A stretch of DNA of 64,000 nucleotides from Sialis fuliginosa (taxonomy: Eukaryota; Arthropoda; Insecta; Megaloptera; Sialidae): positions 30,020,267 to 30,084,266 of the forward strand of contig OY540809.1 of assembly GCA_961205875.1 (NCBI GenBank), written 5' to 3'. Positions 32,312 to 45,408 of this stretch are shown here, one piece after another (position 1 is the first letter of the stretch; each line of letters opens with the position of its first letter). The translations under genes were made by a program, and so were the position numbers. The notes below the pieces were generated by a model. The model had not been told where the DNA came from. It did not search any database and worked only from the letters and a program-made list of their open reading frames with translations.

Positions 32312-34574
32312 AGCTCTTACATTTCAGTGATTACGATCGTTCACCAATCATTTAAGCCCGATTTTGTGATATTTTTTAAAAAAATCGAAAATTCATTTTT
32401 TATCAATGAAAATAATTTCTTAGGGCCAAAGCAATAATACCACCGGATTCTGCAGGAAAAATCCCAAACAAAAATACGTTTTAAATATTTTTCAGATTGT
32501 TTCTGTTCATTTGCAGAGTGCGTAAACAGGGGGTTTACGAAAAATCTCGATTTTCCCGCTCAGAAAAGTCTACGTAACGCCAAAAATTGACGTCTGATCC
32601 AAAAACTAATAGCACCATTCAATTCAGCGGAAAAAAATACACAAGATTACGTATCTTGGATTTAAATTTTTGACCTACAACGAAGCTGGGAATTGAAGCA
32701 TTGTGTACTGATAAGGCTGGGTTTTTGAACTACGTTTTTAAACCTTTCAAAACATATCGAGACCTGTTCCCGTGATCTGTCAGAGCTAGGGTCGCGGCAA
32801 TCTTCATTTGGATAGTTGGACTATCCAATTCTGCCGGTGCCGCAACGATTTTTAAACATTCGTGCAAAACGCACCGGTCTAATGTATACATATTTGTAGA
32901 TACTAAATAGGTAGTAGGAATATAAACTGTTTATGATAAGAAATATTAATTCATTAATATTCTAAGAATAAGGGTCACATACTGAAATAAGTCTTACTTC
33001 GAAGAATGAGAATTAAATGGGAATAGGTACTTTAAAATAAGGGCGATTTTCATTTCAAAAGCACGTGCTAAGAATGTTAATTTTCAGATAGTAAAGATTT
33101 AAAAAAATATATATATGTAAAATCGGAAAAGCGAAAATAATAATTTGATACAAGTATGCTTTTGTTGAAGGTACAATAGAATTTCGATTCGAGAGAAGGA
33201 GAGTCCAGAAATGTAGAGTGTATATTAGTTTCAATTTTCTCCATTCTAAATGAAAATGTTAAAAAAATATATACACCAAAGATTTTTGTTCGATATATAT
33301 CTGAAGCCCCTTCCTTCTATCGGTATAGTTTTCTATAATTTAAAAATAATCCAAAAACGAAAGTTTATACATTCTTTAAACTTTGTTCATTAAAAAAAAT
33401 AGGTTTGTAGGGCAAATATGATTTATAGATGATAATTTAATTAAAGTATAATAAAGTTAACGTTTATTTGTATATTAACAACACTTACTCCGTACTAAGG
33501 GGATTTCCGTTATATTAAACGGAATAAATAATAAATAATATTGGACATGAGCCATTATAATGATCTATGATTAATAATTTATGAATATACATTTAGAAAA
33601 CTCTATTTTAGTTGTCTTACTGCAAGTATATATTGGCATAATAGTTAATAGTATATACCTACTTTATAATTAACCTAGTATTATTTATATTTGCTAATAT
33701 TTATATTATAGTATTTTACTGTCGTAAGAAGTTAACGTTTGACCTAATTTTAATTTTTTTGTATACCTGTAATTAAATATATTGATAGTGCTAATAAAAA
33801 TTTAGTATTGTAATAACAATCTTGTGCACTAACTTTAATTATATATCCCTCAACTCGCTTTTGTCTTATTCAATATTTTAATTATTGTTGTTTGTTGGAA
33901 CAAATGATAATGTTTCGCGTCACTACATATAGTTTATTTTTGGATCTTAAAAAATACAGACGAGTAATTAAAAATTGCTTGTTTTTTTATAAAAAAGTTT
34001 AAAATGATTATCTTTATCTATAATATTATATATAGGTATGTTATATAACATGCAACGTCTCTCTGCCTGTCTGTCTGTCCTTTAGTGCTCTTATCACTCG
34101 AGAACCACTTATCCGATTTACTTGTTGTTTTTTTTTAATTCATAGGTATGTTTTTTGTCCAGGTGTTAGTACCTATATATTTTATTACGTTAGGTAACAT
34201 AAGGAATAAGCAGTAACGATAATAGTAAATCAAGTCGGAAAAAAGTTCGCCGCCAGCACACTCTTTTGATATACGCTGCTGAAACCGTTAAATAATAAAC
34301 AATATAATGTAGTAAAGAATTGTGCAGAATAAAAAGATCTAAAATAATTCAACTACATTTTTTTAAATCGTAAAAAATAATTCCGTAGTCCACGCGAGCG
34401 AAGCCGCGGTCACAGCTAATTCCAGATTCTTAAACTGTAACGTGGGGTGGTCGAAGGGGGTTAAGTAATCACTGTTTTTCTCCCCAAAATATTTATGTAT
34501 ATATAACATAAAACTATCTATACACAAATATTTATTTCTTATTTTGTTTGTGTAAAACAATAGAAGACCGTATT
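32312..34574. other. intron backbone, probable old repeat remnants
   Basis: 32320-32880 is moderately GC-containing and resembles decayed repeat DNA but matches nothing else in the window. 33000-34050 is very AT-rich. 34025-34150 contains 'ctctctgcctgtctgtctgtcc', the start of a SINE-like fragment whose tail is at 34390-34416. No gene seen. Confidence 0.35.
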
Positions 34575-34750
34575 AATGTATCGCGATGTACGACCATTGC
34601 CGTCGCAAAGTTCGGCAGGTGTTTGTAATTAATCATGTGAATGTTAATAGCCACACCTTTCCTACCTGCGCGGTCGCCCCTTATTCCTTGGGCCATTCGT
34701 GGTGCAACAGGGCCCTGTGTTGGTCACACTACCCACTCGATCTACCATAA
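34575..34750. other. GC-rich island of unknown nature
   Basis: About 175 bp, markedly GC-richer than its surroundings. It contains a 54-codon + strand frame from ATG in 'cgcgATGTACGACC' (about 34586) to TAA near 34749, Cys/His-containing, with no recognised domain. Options are a retroelement fragment, a conserved non-coding element or an exon. No splice-site pair was convincing. Confidence 0.35.
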
Positions 34751-36582
34751 ATTCGTAATGCTAGTTAATTTAGTTTTCTTATGATATTTAATTTTATTAA
34801 TATAAAGTAAAACTTCTCTAAACCCTACTAAAAAAATCGTCGTTAAAAAATTGTCCTTAAAATACTGGATATAAAAGAAGGGGTCGTGTAGGAGATGTTC
34901 TTAATTATTAGCATTTGTTTCAATGATCATCTTCAATAAATATTACTTAAATTTTCAAGCTTTGATTTGTGATTTAAACTAGATTTTTGGGTGTAAGTTA
35001 TGCCTTTTTTAATCGTATTTTTGGTTAATAATTTGCTTGCCAAAAAGACACATTTTTCATTTATAAATTTTTTTAAAAGTAAGTTTAAACTTTTTAAAAA
35101 TGTGTTGTTAACTTTATACGAAATATAAAGGACTACTTATTCAGAACTGTACCTACTGAAATAGACTGAAGTAATCGATAAATGTTAATAATTATTTTTT
35201 TACAAATATATAATATATAATTATAAGTCTATACAAAAGGCACAATCAATAAAAATACAATATTTAAAAAATGTACACATCACATCACATTATGTATCAA
35301 ACTTACATATATAAATAAAAAATATACTTCGTGAGAACTTTTTGACCTACAAACAGAACATTTTTTGTCATTTAACCTATGAAATATCAAAGTTTGACGA
35401 GTTTTTTTTTTCAAATATAAATTAGTAGCATATAACAGAACATTAGTATTTAAAATAACTTGATTATTTAAATTAAACCGTTATCTACTCGCATTAATTT
35501 TAATTAGAAGATAATATTAATTCATTATACTACTATAATTCTTGTTATCAGTTAATTCCAATGATATATTTAGATTATTATTTTTATTTACTGTCCTTTT
35601 ATATGTACATACATAATTTAACCGCACACTAATTTTGTTTTGATAAGTAATGTTTGAAAAGACATTAATTTATCTACCAACGCATTAAAAAGGTGTTTTT
35701 TAAAACAATTCGTATTTAAAAATTTGTAGATTTTGTTGTTTTTTTTTGGTCTAAAAAGTAGATCACAATTATAAAAAAAATAGTTCTCGGGACCGAGTTC
35801 CACTGAAACTGAACGGATTTTTTTTAATGCGTTACTAAGACTGGATACTAAAATGTTTACCTACGTTAATAATAAATTATTATTAGCAATATATGGTATT
35901 GCAGAAGGTTTCACAAAAATTCGTTTCCAGTGGATTTAGATTCCGAGATAAAAATAAGCTTTTTGTAAAATCTATTATTTTTCAAGTTTCTCAAAATGTT
36001 ATACTGTAAAATAATTTTTTAAGTTTAAATAGATAAATGTAATAATTTTACCAGAAAAAGTATTTATGCATATCAAAAATATTTAACGATTCTTCAAACA
36101 ATTAAAGAAAACAACAAAAATCCATTTTCACTCTTCAAAATTGATTGTTCGAATGTTAACACATAAAAAAAACTCGGTTATACTCTGAAAAAGTTACCTA
36201 CTTTATTGTTAGTTCCTTTTTATAATATTTCAACCTGCTCGTCTAATCAAAAATTCATTTTCGGAGAATTGATCATTCTAAGAATTTGTTTTCAAAGAAT
36301 GAACTATGAATCATTCAACATCGCTATATACCTTTAATCGCGGAACCATCTTATAGTTATAACTTATGGCCCAAACAGACGATCAATAATACGCTCATGC
36401 AAAAAATTAAAGATGCAATACATTTTTTTTATTCTAATTTTTTTAATTCTAATTTTCAAAGTAATCCCGGTAAGTCAAGTGACAGTTTTTGGACTAAGAG
36501 GATGAAAATTGAATTGAATTTAATCACGCTATCGCTCAAAACAGCTGAGCATTAACATACATGAAAATCAAGATCTAACCCA
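34751..36582. other. intron backbone, nothing recognised
   Basis: AT-rich intron sequence without recognisable repeat ends or coding regions. Confidence 0.4.
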
Positions 36583-36803
36583 CTTGTTCCTAAACTTCCC
36601 AATACCGGGTGGATCAAAGGGAGCCCTGGTGGCTTTGGGTGTAGTTGGGAAGGCCTGGATTATTATGTTTATAGGTTATATAACATTAGATATGTACCTA
36701 TATGAAAAAATGTTCACTACTAAAAATATAAATTATCAGGGGAGCCTTGTAATTTTTTTATCGCTTAAAAGTGGGTTGTGGGTCAAATAAGTTTCGGAAC
36801 CTA
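36583..36803. mobile_element. decayed hAT-like MITE (candidate)
   Basis: Left CTTGTTCCTAAACTTCCC. The right, read inward, is GGTTCCGAAACTTATTTGAC. Inside, 'gggagccctgg' and 'caggggagcc' are also inverted. The GGTTCC.AAACTT type is common at hAT termini. Ends are degenerate and no duplication is visible. Confidence 0.45.
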
Positions 36804-37039
36804 TGATCTAAAATTTAAACAAATGTCTTTGTACTAAAGCGCTATAATTACATTAATTACTACTTATATGAAGCGAAACCCAATACACGTGTTTATCTAT
36901 ATTTCAGAAAATATAACTATAATATTATTATTGTAATATTGACAATAAATATTGATTATCCGTATTATTATGCAGGCCAAAACCTGGTACACGTGTTAGT
37001 GTATTATCAGTATAATATAAATGTGGCGGTTTATCGGTC

Positions 37040-37175
37040 AGTGGCTTTTTGGTACTGTATTTATCGCGCTCCATTATCGGGAGACCTCTGTTCCCGTATT
37101 CCAGAATGGCTCCTGAGGGATACGGGCGGCTTCACCTTTAACACGCGCGTGTGTTATGTGGGTAGATTTTGTGTG
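37040..37175. other. second GC-richer island of unknown nature
   Basis: Around 37060-37160 the sequence turns GC-rich (ctcctgagggatacgggcgg, acacgcgcgtg). It lies in a + strand frame running to about 37244 that contains 'RVCYVGRF'. No transmembrane segment follows, so it is not taken as fz TM5. Function unknown. Confidence 0.3.
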
Positions 37176-39358
37176 TATTCAAGAATCCACTTCCTTTGTT
37201 TCAGATACGTTTGTAGACCTTTGTTTTGTGTAGATATTTGTTAAAAGTATAAGTATGTTATGTTTTGTATGCTTGAATGAATATTTAAATTCAAATTTAA
37301 ATTGAGGATTTTTTGTTACTAGACACTGAAATTCAAAAGGTATATTTTATTATATATTTTATAGTCGATATTTGGGTTTGCTTATTTTTTTTTAATTTGG
37401 CTAAAATTTAGAGTGCTTTCTTCTAAAAATTTGCTAAGTATATGTATTATATTTCTCAGTAGAACCTCTCAAACAGAAGACTTTTCTTACACGACCTCTT
37501 CTTTCAAGATGAAACTATTCATATTTTTTAAGGTTATTCGATAATTACAGCAATGTATAGGCAAAAATTTTAAATTTTGATTATGTTATTTATGGATTGC
37601 TCATATATTTGACTAATTTTTATGAATTATATTGGACGTGTGGTTTTGAGTAATTGGATATTAAAAATAGAGTTTTTAATACACGGTAAATAAGAGAACT
37701 CACCGGAAGTGCTCGTTTTATTGAAATTCTATACAGAGAAATTTTAAACACTGATTATTCGAAACTTCAACCCTTTTAAATACTATACAAATTATAAAAC
37801 ACATACATTCACGTGTAGTTTCAGAACCAGGTTTATTCAAAGTAATGAAAAACTAGAAATACAACACTGCCATGACAGCATGTTTGTAAAATCGCGTGAA
37901 CAAATCATCCGTAACAGTAATAGAGTGCGACTTACAGGCAAACAACGTGTGCGAGTGCAGCAAACTAGGCTCGGCGAGGCCATAGTATATATTAAAGATA
38001 AAGTCTGTATACTGCAATCGCCAAATTATATCTAATTTTTTACTTTTAATTATTAACAGAGTAAAAAATTCCATTTAATGTACATGCGTTCTGCATATAA
38101 ATTAAAAATTAAATTTTTCGAAATCAAATATTTTTTTTTTGTTATTGAAAAAAATACGGATAGTTCACAACTAAAGGGGTACTAGGCTAATAACCTTAAC
38201 TATAATTTTTACACGAAATAAGTACCACTACAACAGTTGTTATTATTATTATAAGTTATTATTTTCCCATCTTCTAACAGCTTGAAATATTTACGTACCA
38301 AGATCACGAAGAAGAGGGTTACACAAAAAGGGCCAACAAAAGAAAAGCTGACTAAATTATAAATTCAAATACCCACTCCCTGTCTCTGTCTGTGCACGTG
38401 CTTGTAAACGTTTCTTGTTTCTTTCGCACCGTCTGGTCTCTCAGCAGAATGCTAATGCATTAGGCGACTTCCATTTAGCCGCTTGACCGAACACAATTGT
38501 ATTTGTGGTGGTTAACGATAACTTGAGGAATCATCGATGAGAAATATTGCGTATTTAGTCTGTCTGGTTAAACAATAAAATTATAGTAATAATAGAAATT
38601 GATTTTATTGTTGGCTGAAGATTATTTTATAATTTTTGTTGAAAAAAAAACTGCTTGTAAAATATGTTTTACTTATAGAAATATGCAGTGGAAAATATTA
38701 TAGTTTAAAAACTTAGACTTTATATAAAATATCTTTATTAAAACGTGAAAACGGAATACTTACGGAATCACTTCGGTGTCCGTCCGTCCGTCTGCTACAG
38801 GCGATTTTCTCTGAAACTACGTGAAAATTTAAAATTTAGCACAGAGATAGACTATGGTGGCCCAATTATAGACGTGAAATAAAAAAAAGTTGAATTTTAT
38901 TCTGCAGATTAGTTTCAGGGGGTAAATTGGGAAATAGAAAATAAATTCAAGGACATTTTGTCAAATGAGAACTTATTGAAGCACGAATTCAACAATATAT
39001 ATGATGCATTTTTTAAACATTTTCCGGGAAAAACGCATAAAAATTGCTGTCCCCCACCCTTATCAACAAAATAAATCAGAAAAAAATTTTAAAAAATTAT
39101 TAACATTGAGAATTAGGTGTAAATTGAGCCAAAATTATCAGGATTGAAAAAATCTAACGCGATCAATGAATTGTTATAAACAATTTAACTATTTATTTTC
39201 TTATAACAAATTGGTTTTAGAGAAAAGGTTTTTCGACAATTTTTTTTATCACGTTGTAAGGAACAACTTATGTCCTTACACGTTTTTAAAAATTTTTGAT
39301 AATTTAAGTGGGGACTGATCACACAAAATACAAGTATAGCTTGCACTTATTTTAATTT
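37176..39358. other. intron backbone
   Basis: Mostly AT-rich. 38380-38510 shares 'cagaatgctaatgca...cttccatttagcc' with 40350-40440, so both are pieces of one uncharacterised repeat. 38760-38830 has 'gtccgtccgtccgtctg', a fragment of an arthropod-type interspersed repeat. No gene. Confidence 0.4.
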
Positions 39359-40170
39359 TTGCTTCCTCGCAATATCGAAGATACGAGAAGCTTTGTGATC
39401 GTTTTAGATTAAGACAAAAAAATGTTCTCCGATTTCAAAATTTTAAATTTATCTTTCCGTTTCACGTCAAGACAAACACTTTTCGTTCCGTGTCTGTCTG
39501 TCTGTCCGTCCGTCCGTGTGTCCCCTGAATCCTTGTCACACGCATAACTCATGAACCACTGAACCGATATTGTTGAAACTTGGTCGGATGGCTGGGTCTG
39601 GCTTGAGGACGGTCCCATTTCAAAATCATCAAAATGGTGTGTAAGGGGGAGGGGTGACACCCCAAAATATTTATTTTTTCAAGATATCTCAAGAACGACA
39701 TATGTTACGTGAAAATTTTATAGAATATTTTTTGTAGAGCATTAAATTTCCTATAATATGGGTCTACAACGTTTGTTATAAAATATTCCCTTACATAGAT
39801 TTATCTCAATTTATTTTAAAAATTCGTGTTTTATTTTTCTAAATTGATATTTGCTTGGATTTATTAAATATCATTTTGGCGTTTTAAATATCATTTTGAC
39901 GTTTTAAATGTCATTTTGACATTTGCATAAATTTAGATTTAGATTGAAATTGTCAAAAAATTAAAAATATATTAAAAAATATTCAGGTACGTTTTAGGAA
40001 AAATTCCGAACTAATATTTTTTAGTAAAATTGTATAAAAATTAAATGGTTAACCAATTCCAGGCAATTTACCTAAACACTATCGGTTTTTATTTAAATTG
40101 TTGAATAATTAACTACCTTTGGTGAATTTAGCACGAGGAAACACTGTGCATTTACTTGGCAGATGTTTTT
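39359..40170 (+). repeat. ~0.8-kb interspersed repeat family, copy 1
   Basis: Starts TTGCTTCCTCGCAATATCG with a short hairpin (gcttcctcg...cgagaagc). Next comes a GTCT/GTCC-rich patch (39495-39525), then 'catgaaccactgaaccgat', 'gggggaggggtgacac' and 'tcaagatatctcaagaacga'. It ends 'cactgtgcatttacttggcagatgttttt'. Ends are asymmetric and terminate in a T run, so it is not a simple TIR element. Further copies: 40629-41358 (+), 55948-56660 (-) and the 5' fragment 59028-59090 (+). Confidence 0.7.
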
Positions 40171-40628
40171 AATTATTGTTCATTATTTAATTAATGGTTA
40201 ATATAAATTATAAGATTCTTATATTTTATATACTTATTTTTGTATATATGTTTATATATTATATTACTGTTGCTCTGTCTATACGTCTAGCTAGCCTATA
40301 CTACACACAGACATCCTCTCACATATATGTACACACATACACATGGTTGCTGTCGTCTGTCTACCGAGCACAGAATGCTAATACAGCAGCCGTTGGACGT
40401 CTTCCATTTAGCCGGTTCACCGAACAACAAACGTTCCATGTTTGACGTCTGACATTTCATAAAAACCCTCGTCCGTCTGTCAAAACCTGGAGAACATTCT
40501 TCAAAGGATTATGCCGTTTGCTCGTTTTGGATTTTAGCCAGTGGTAAACAATAAATTGTCATGGAAATGTTTCAGTTTCAGTTGCCAAATTAATAAAATC
40601 AATTTTTATTTGATTTTTAAATAAACAA

Positions 40629-41358
40629 TTGCTTCCTCGCAATATCGAAGGTACGAGAAGCTTTGTGATTGTTTTAGAATGAGACAAAAAAAATGTTCTC
40701 CGATTTCAAAATTTTAAATTGATCTTTCCGATTCACGTCAAGACAAACAATTTTCGTTCCGTGTCTGTCTGTCTGTCCGTTCGAGTGTCCGTCCGTCCCC
40801 TGAATCCTTGTCACACGCATAACTCATAAACCACTGAACTGATATTAATGAAACTTGGTCGGATGGTTGGGTCTGGCTTGAGGACGGTCCTTTTTTTAAA
40901 TCATTAAAATTGTGTGTAAGGGGGAGGGGTGACATCCCAAAATATTTATTTTTTCAAGATATCTCAAGAACGATACATGTTACGTAAAAATTGTATAGGA
41001 TATTTTTGTTGTAAAATATTCCCTTACAAAGATTTATCTCAATTTGCTTTTAAAAATCGTGTTTTGTTTTTTTTAAATTAAATTTATTAAATGTCACTTT
41101 GACGTTTGCATAACTTTAGATTTAGATTGAAATTGTTAAAAAAAAAAAATATACGAAAAAATAATCAGGTGCGTCTTAAGAAAAATTTTGAACTAATATT
41201 TTTTATTAAAATTGTATAAAAATTTAATGGTGAACCGATGCTAGGCGATTTATCTGAGCACTTTATCGGTTTTTATTTAAATTGTTCAATAATAATTAAC
41301 TACCTTTGGTGAATTTGGTACGAGGAAGCACTGTGCATTTACTTGGCAGATGTTTTTT
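40629..41358 (+). repeat. ~0.8-kb interspersed repeat family, copy 2
   Basis: Same start, GTCT/GTCC patch and 'tttacttggcagatgtttttt' end as copy 1. It lacks a ~60-bp middle block with the 'gacgttttaaat.tcattttgac' direct repeats of copy 1. Lies 460 bp downstream of copy 1 in the same orientation. Confidence 0.7.
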
Positions 41359-42057
41359 ATGTATTCATATTCATATTTATAAATTATTCAAATCATCTTT
41401 TACTTTTGATTAATAATATTAATATAAAATGTACGATCTACTTAATTATAATAATGTTCATATTATCTAACGTCACTGTTTAATAATTAAAAATAATTAT
41501 ATACGAAGATTGTATGTATTCAGTGTATTGTATTAATAATAATAAATACCATATGCGGTTTGAGCACATGTTTTAATGTTTTCAAAATTAAATGCTTGAT
41601 TATATAGTTAAACATTACTCTCTATAAACGATATGCTAATAGTGGCATTGTTTTAGAAACAATATTAAATAATTTACATTCGTAATAATAATATTTGTAT
41701 TGTTGACTTAACTACAATAAAAATAAATTGCCTTTTCAAATTAAATTTAAGTAGGATAATATTTTCCTATTGTTTCATATTAATGGTTTATTCAGTTATT
41801 TGTAATTCTGTTAACATTTTTTTATTGCAAGTAGGAAGTGTTACGCCCTACTATACCCCGCCTTCGCTCGCTTCGTTCGCTTCACTTTCACATGATCATT
41901 AATTAAGGATTGCATTTTTATTTTCAAGTAAATGCTAATTTTTAAATTACTAGCTTAAAAATCGGTAAATATCTTATCATTGAAGTTTAAGAAAAGTAAT
42001 CTAAATGAAATGATTTTGAGTTTGAACAAAATGGCATTATGATCTTAAGATAATAAA
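41359..42057. other. intron backbone
   Basis: Very AT-rich. A short less AT-rich piece at 41845-41890 reads 'cgccttcgctcgcttcgttcgcttcac' in fragments and is probably a repeat remnant. No gene. Confidence 0.4.
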
Positions 42058-42685
42058 ATAAAACGGCCAAGTGCGCACATGATAGGGTTCCGTAGTCATT
42101 ACGATTTATAAACAAGAGTTATTTCTATTATTTTTATAAACAATTCTAGCTACAGTGTTCGTTATAATTTTCATTGAAAGTACTAACTAAAAGCTACATT
42201 GTGGATTTTTTCCAGATTTTTTGAATCCTTAGTTTAGAAATTAGGGGAGCTCTGATAACGACATTTAAATGCAAATATATCGTGACTGAAGCGTTAAAAT
42301 CAAAAGGTCATTTAACATTTTTTGTTCCATTTTAGGAAACCTAAGTGGAAAAAAGTGAGTTCACTTTTCAGTCTATGGGAGGGGGTGTTCGTTATAATTT
42401 TCAGTGAAAGTACTAATTAAAAGCTGCATTCTCGATTTTTTTCAGATTTTTTATATTTATAGTTTAGAAAATAGACTGAAGGGTTGAAATCAAAAGGTCA
42501 TATTACATTTTTTATTGCATTTTAGAAGACATATCGATAACCACCCTACTTAATGGATTAAGTGAAATTTTTTTTTATTATACTTTTCGTCCGTATACCA
42601 AATTTCTTCTTAATCGGTAAAAAAATTTGAAGACGGACATGGCGAAACTATAAGGGTTCCTAGTTTTCTACGGAACCCTAAAAAT
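42058..42685 (+). repeat. interspersed repeat (cggccaagtgcg family), copy 2
   Basis: Same start (AAAACGGCCAAGTGCG...ttccgtagtcattacg) and same end (tctacggaaccctaaaaa) as 20164-21099. Internal units are shorter, with partial deletions. Confidence 0.7.
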
Positions 42686-43045
42686 GATTGTATTTATATG
42701 TTATAAACTGGTAATATACTCGTTACTAGTTGTAGCTGACAGTGAATCGACATATCAATTTGTAGACAAGTGGTTTTAATGTATACGTTTATACGAGCAT
42801 TAAGTACCTATAGAACAGCAGAACATGGTAAATATTATGAAACGTAACGTATATATTATAGATTCAATTTAAAGAAAATATGTTCACATGTGACGTCAGT
42901 GATGATTTCCATTTAAAGGCTATTTAATATTTCGAAATAAATAATCTGGATATATGTAGCTTAAATTAATGTTACATAGAAAAATATTATAAAAAGTGTG
43001 TTAATCTATGGACAATTTCAATTTCTAAGATTTATCGAGTAAATA

Positions 43046-43486
43046 AAATGTCGTCTCCTATAAGGTAAAGTAGCGTAAGCGACATTTTTCTAATTTTACA
43101 GGAGGCACAAAAAACTTAATAATATGACCCCAGACGATATAATTTTATTAATTTTTTTTAATAATATATACTTTGATACTTTTAACTTACAATTAACTGT
43201 TATAGAGGAATTGAAAAACAATGATTATTAATCAATAAAATGGCGCTTAAGATATTTTATAGCTCCCAATTTCAGTGATGACTGGTGCATAAGATATTTT
43301 TAATTGGAGGTTTAAGATATTTTACAGTACTAAGTAATATTTTACAATACACTGTACCTTAAACACCTCGTTGCTTACGAGATTTACAGAATCGATGGGC
43401 AGTATCAAGCAGATTATTGTAACCACCATAACTCAATTTCTCAAAAAAATTCTCTTACGATACTTTGCCTTGTAGGGGACGATATG
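43046..43486. mobile_element. ~440-bp MITE
   Basis: Left arm ATGTCGTCTCCTATAAGG. The right arm read inward is ATATCGTCCCCTACAAGG. Both continue 'aaagta.cgtaag' before diverging. No coding frame. Confidence 0.6.
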
Positions 43487-43642
43487 TAGTATGTGAATTT
43501 TATAATTTAAAACTAATATTACCTAATTCTAATGTAAAAGTAGGAAAGTAGTCATATACGCACAGACAGTTATGTGATATGTATACCTATGTTATATTAT
43601 AGAACAGGTGCACAGAGAGAAAAGTCATGATAATTTTTATAC

Positions 43643-45408
43643 AGAAAATCTTAGAAAAATTACAGTGCTCTCTTATAATGCGTGCGCAATCGACGATACA
43701 AGTAAAAAATATTTATACGTCCATATAAAAATTATCAGTGCTTACATTATATAAATTGCTTTTTTATCACGCTAAAAATTACGGTGCTAGCATGGTAATA
43801 TTTGGAATCTGTATCAGAAAACTGCCTTACCGATTCAGTAAAATTTCTATAGCTTATTATATTTTTTTTCAAACAGAAAGGTAAAAACAATAAAAAGCAA
43901 TTTCATTTTAAGAAAGTTATCGATTTATTTATATAATATACATTGTTTTGAATTTTACAATTAATAATAGTTTACAAATATAGTTGTAGAACAATTTACA
44001 TAAAGATATGACAACCAATACATGTACAAAGAGACCGAGGCTAATACGGAGACTCTGGGGGTCCTCTGTCAGATTTGTGAAAAATCACGTATATAGTAAT
44101 TCAGAATAGGGTTGACGCGCATGCGTGACTAGATCAGTGTTAACAACTTTTATAAATCACGCATTTTATAAAACGACTGGCCACGTTTAGCTGTGTTATA
44201 TTTAATTATTTAGTTTAAGTTAGAGTAGTCCAGGTAGATTTGGTTCCCTTTCAGGTAGGGTTAGGTTAGGTTTATTAATTGCACTAAATAATATATTAAC
44301 ATAGATACAACATACTCTACTCTATTCTAACACATCAACACGTGACTTTTAGAGTTTTTGACAGAGGACCCCCAGAGTCTCCGTATTTACCGAGACCGAT
44401 TCACAGAACAAATTAAATATAAAATAACGTATTTTTAATATCTAAAATCTAAACTAACCTATATCTGTCAAAACTTATTTTACAAATAAAACTTCTAAAA
44501 ATAACACATTAAAACCGAACAAAACATTATTGTAAAACATTTAACACCCACTTTCATTTAAAATTCGCACAAAACAATAATTTTAATAAAATAAAAACAA
44601 TCATAGCCATTTTGAATCTAAATATGCTACATTTCCCGCTTTAATATTATTCACAACACTTTTTAATATAAATTAAAATATAATACTTTAAAATCACGAT
44701 AACATAGAAAAATATCTTTAAAATAGAAAACACTACACAATTACAATATGTACTTTTAAAACAAATAATACATTCCAATACAAGTATGTAACTGTCAGCT
44801 TATATACGCCGTCGGAAATCGAAAATAGCCGACTGTACTCGAACCTTACTACCTTGTTTATGCTGATAGTAAAATTTGCTTTATATCCTAACTTTCTATT
44901 AAGATATATCGAAAACCATAAATCTGAGATCTAGACATGATGCGTATGATTTTTAGAGAATCGTTTTACAAACAAAATAAAACCATACATACATCTCCAC
45001 GATAAACAGTTAATGAGATATCACATTTTTAGTTTTTGTGTTTTCAACATAATTGGTATCTTCTGTCTTTTTCTTTCTTTCTGCTTTTGCCAGATATCTT
45101 TGAAATATCATTGAATTTTATAAGTCAGTATTGTAAAATTTATCAGACCGCCTAATAATTTACATCAACTTAAATAGCATTTTTTTTAAGAAAAACAATT
45201 AAAAAATACAAATTTGTCGAGATAGGAACTTTTTACTGTGCTGTTTTATAAATTTCGCTGGCCTGTATTTTAAAAAATAATATTGTGTCCTTTACTTTTT
45301 ATATTATGAATTTTAATTTTTCTTATTTTACCGTATAAAATTGACCATATTCGACTTTCGCACATCGTTTATAGTGCAGAGCACAGTAATTTTTCTAAGA
45401 TTTTTCTC
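43643..45408. mobile_element. candidate 1.8-kb element with inner inverted repeats
   Basis: A ~31-bp inverted pair: 'aaaatcttagaaaaattacagtgctct' (43643-43673) and its near-complement (45378-45408). 'gagagaaaa' lies just outside both. The interior is AT-rich and carries a nested MITE (44044-44387). True outer ends and superfamily are unclear. Confidence 0.4.
44044..44387. mobile_element. 344-bp MITE with 28-bp perfect inverted repeats
   Basis: Left ATACGGAGACTCTGGGGG continuing GTCCTCTGTCA; the right is its exact complement. The interior shares 'atcacgtatatagt.attcagaatag.gttga' with the MITE at 12166-12494, so the two are one family. This copy has much better preserved ends and so is probably younger. 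Confidence 0.8.

Noticed and set aside
37120-37244. Frame containing VCYVG, reminiscent of the start of frizzled TM5
   Set aside because: The following residues are Arg/Cys/Tyr-rich and not a hydrophobic helix. TM6, TM7 and KTxxxW are missing, and no good acceptor in phase 1 precedes it. Judged a coincidence.
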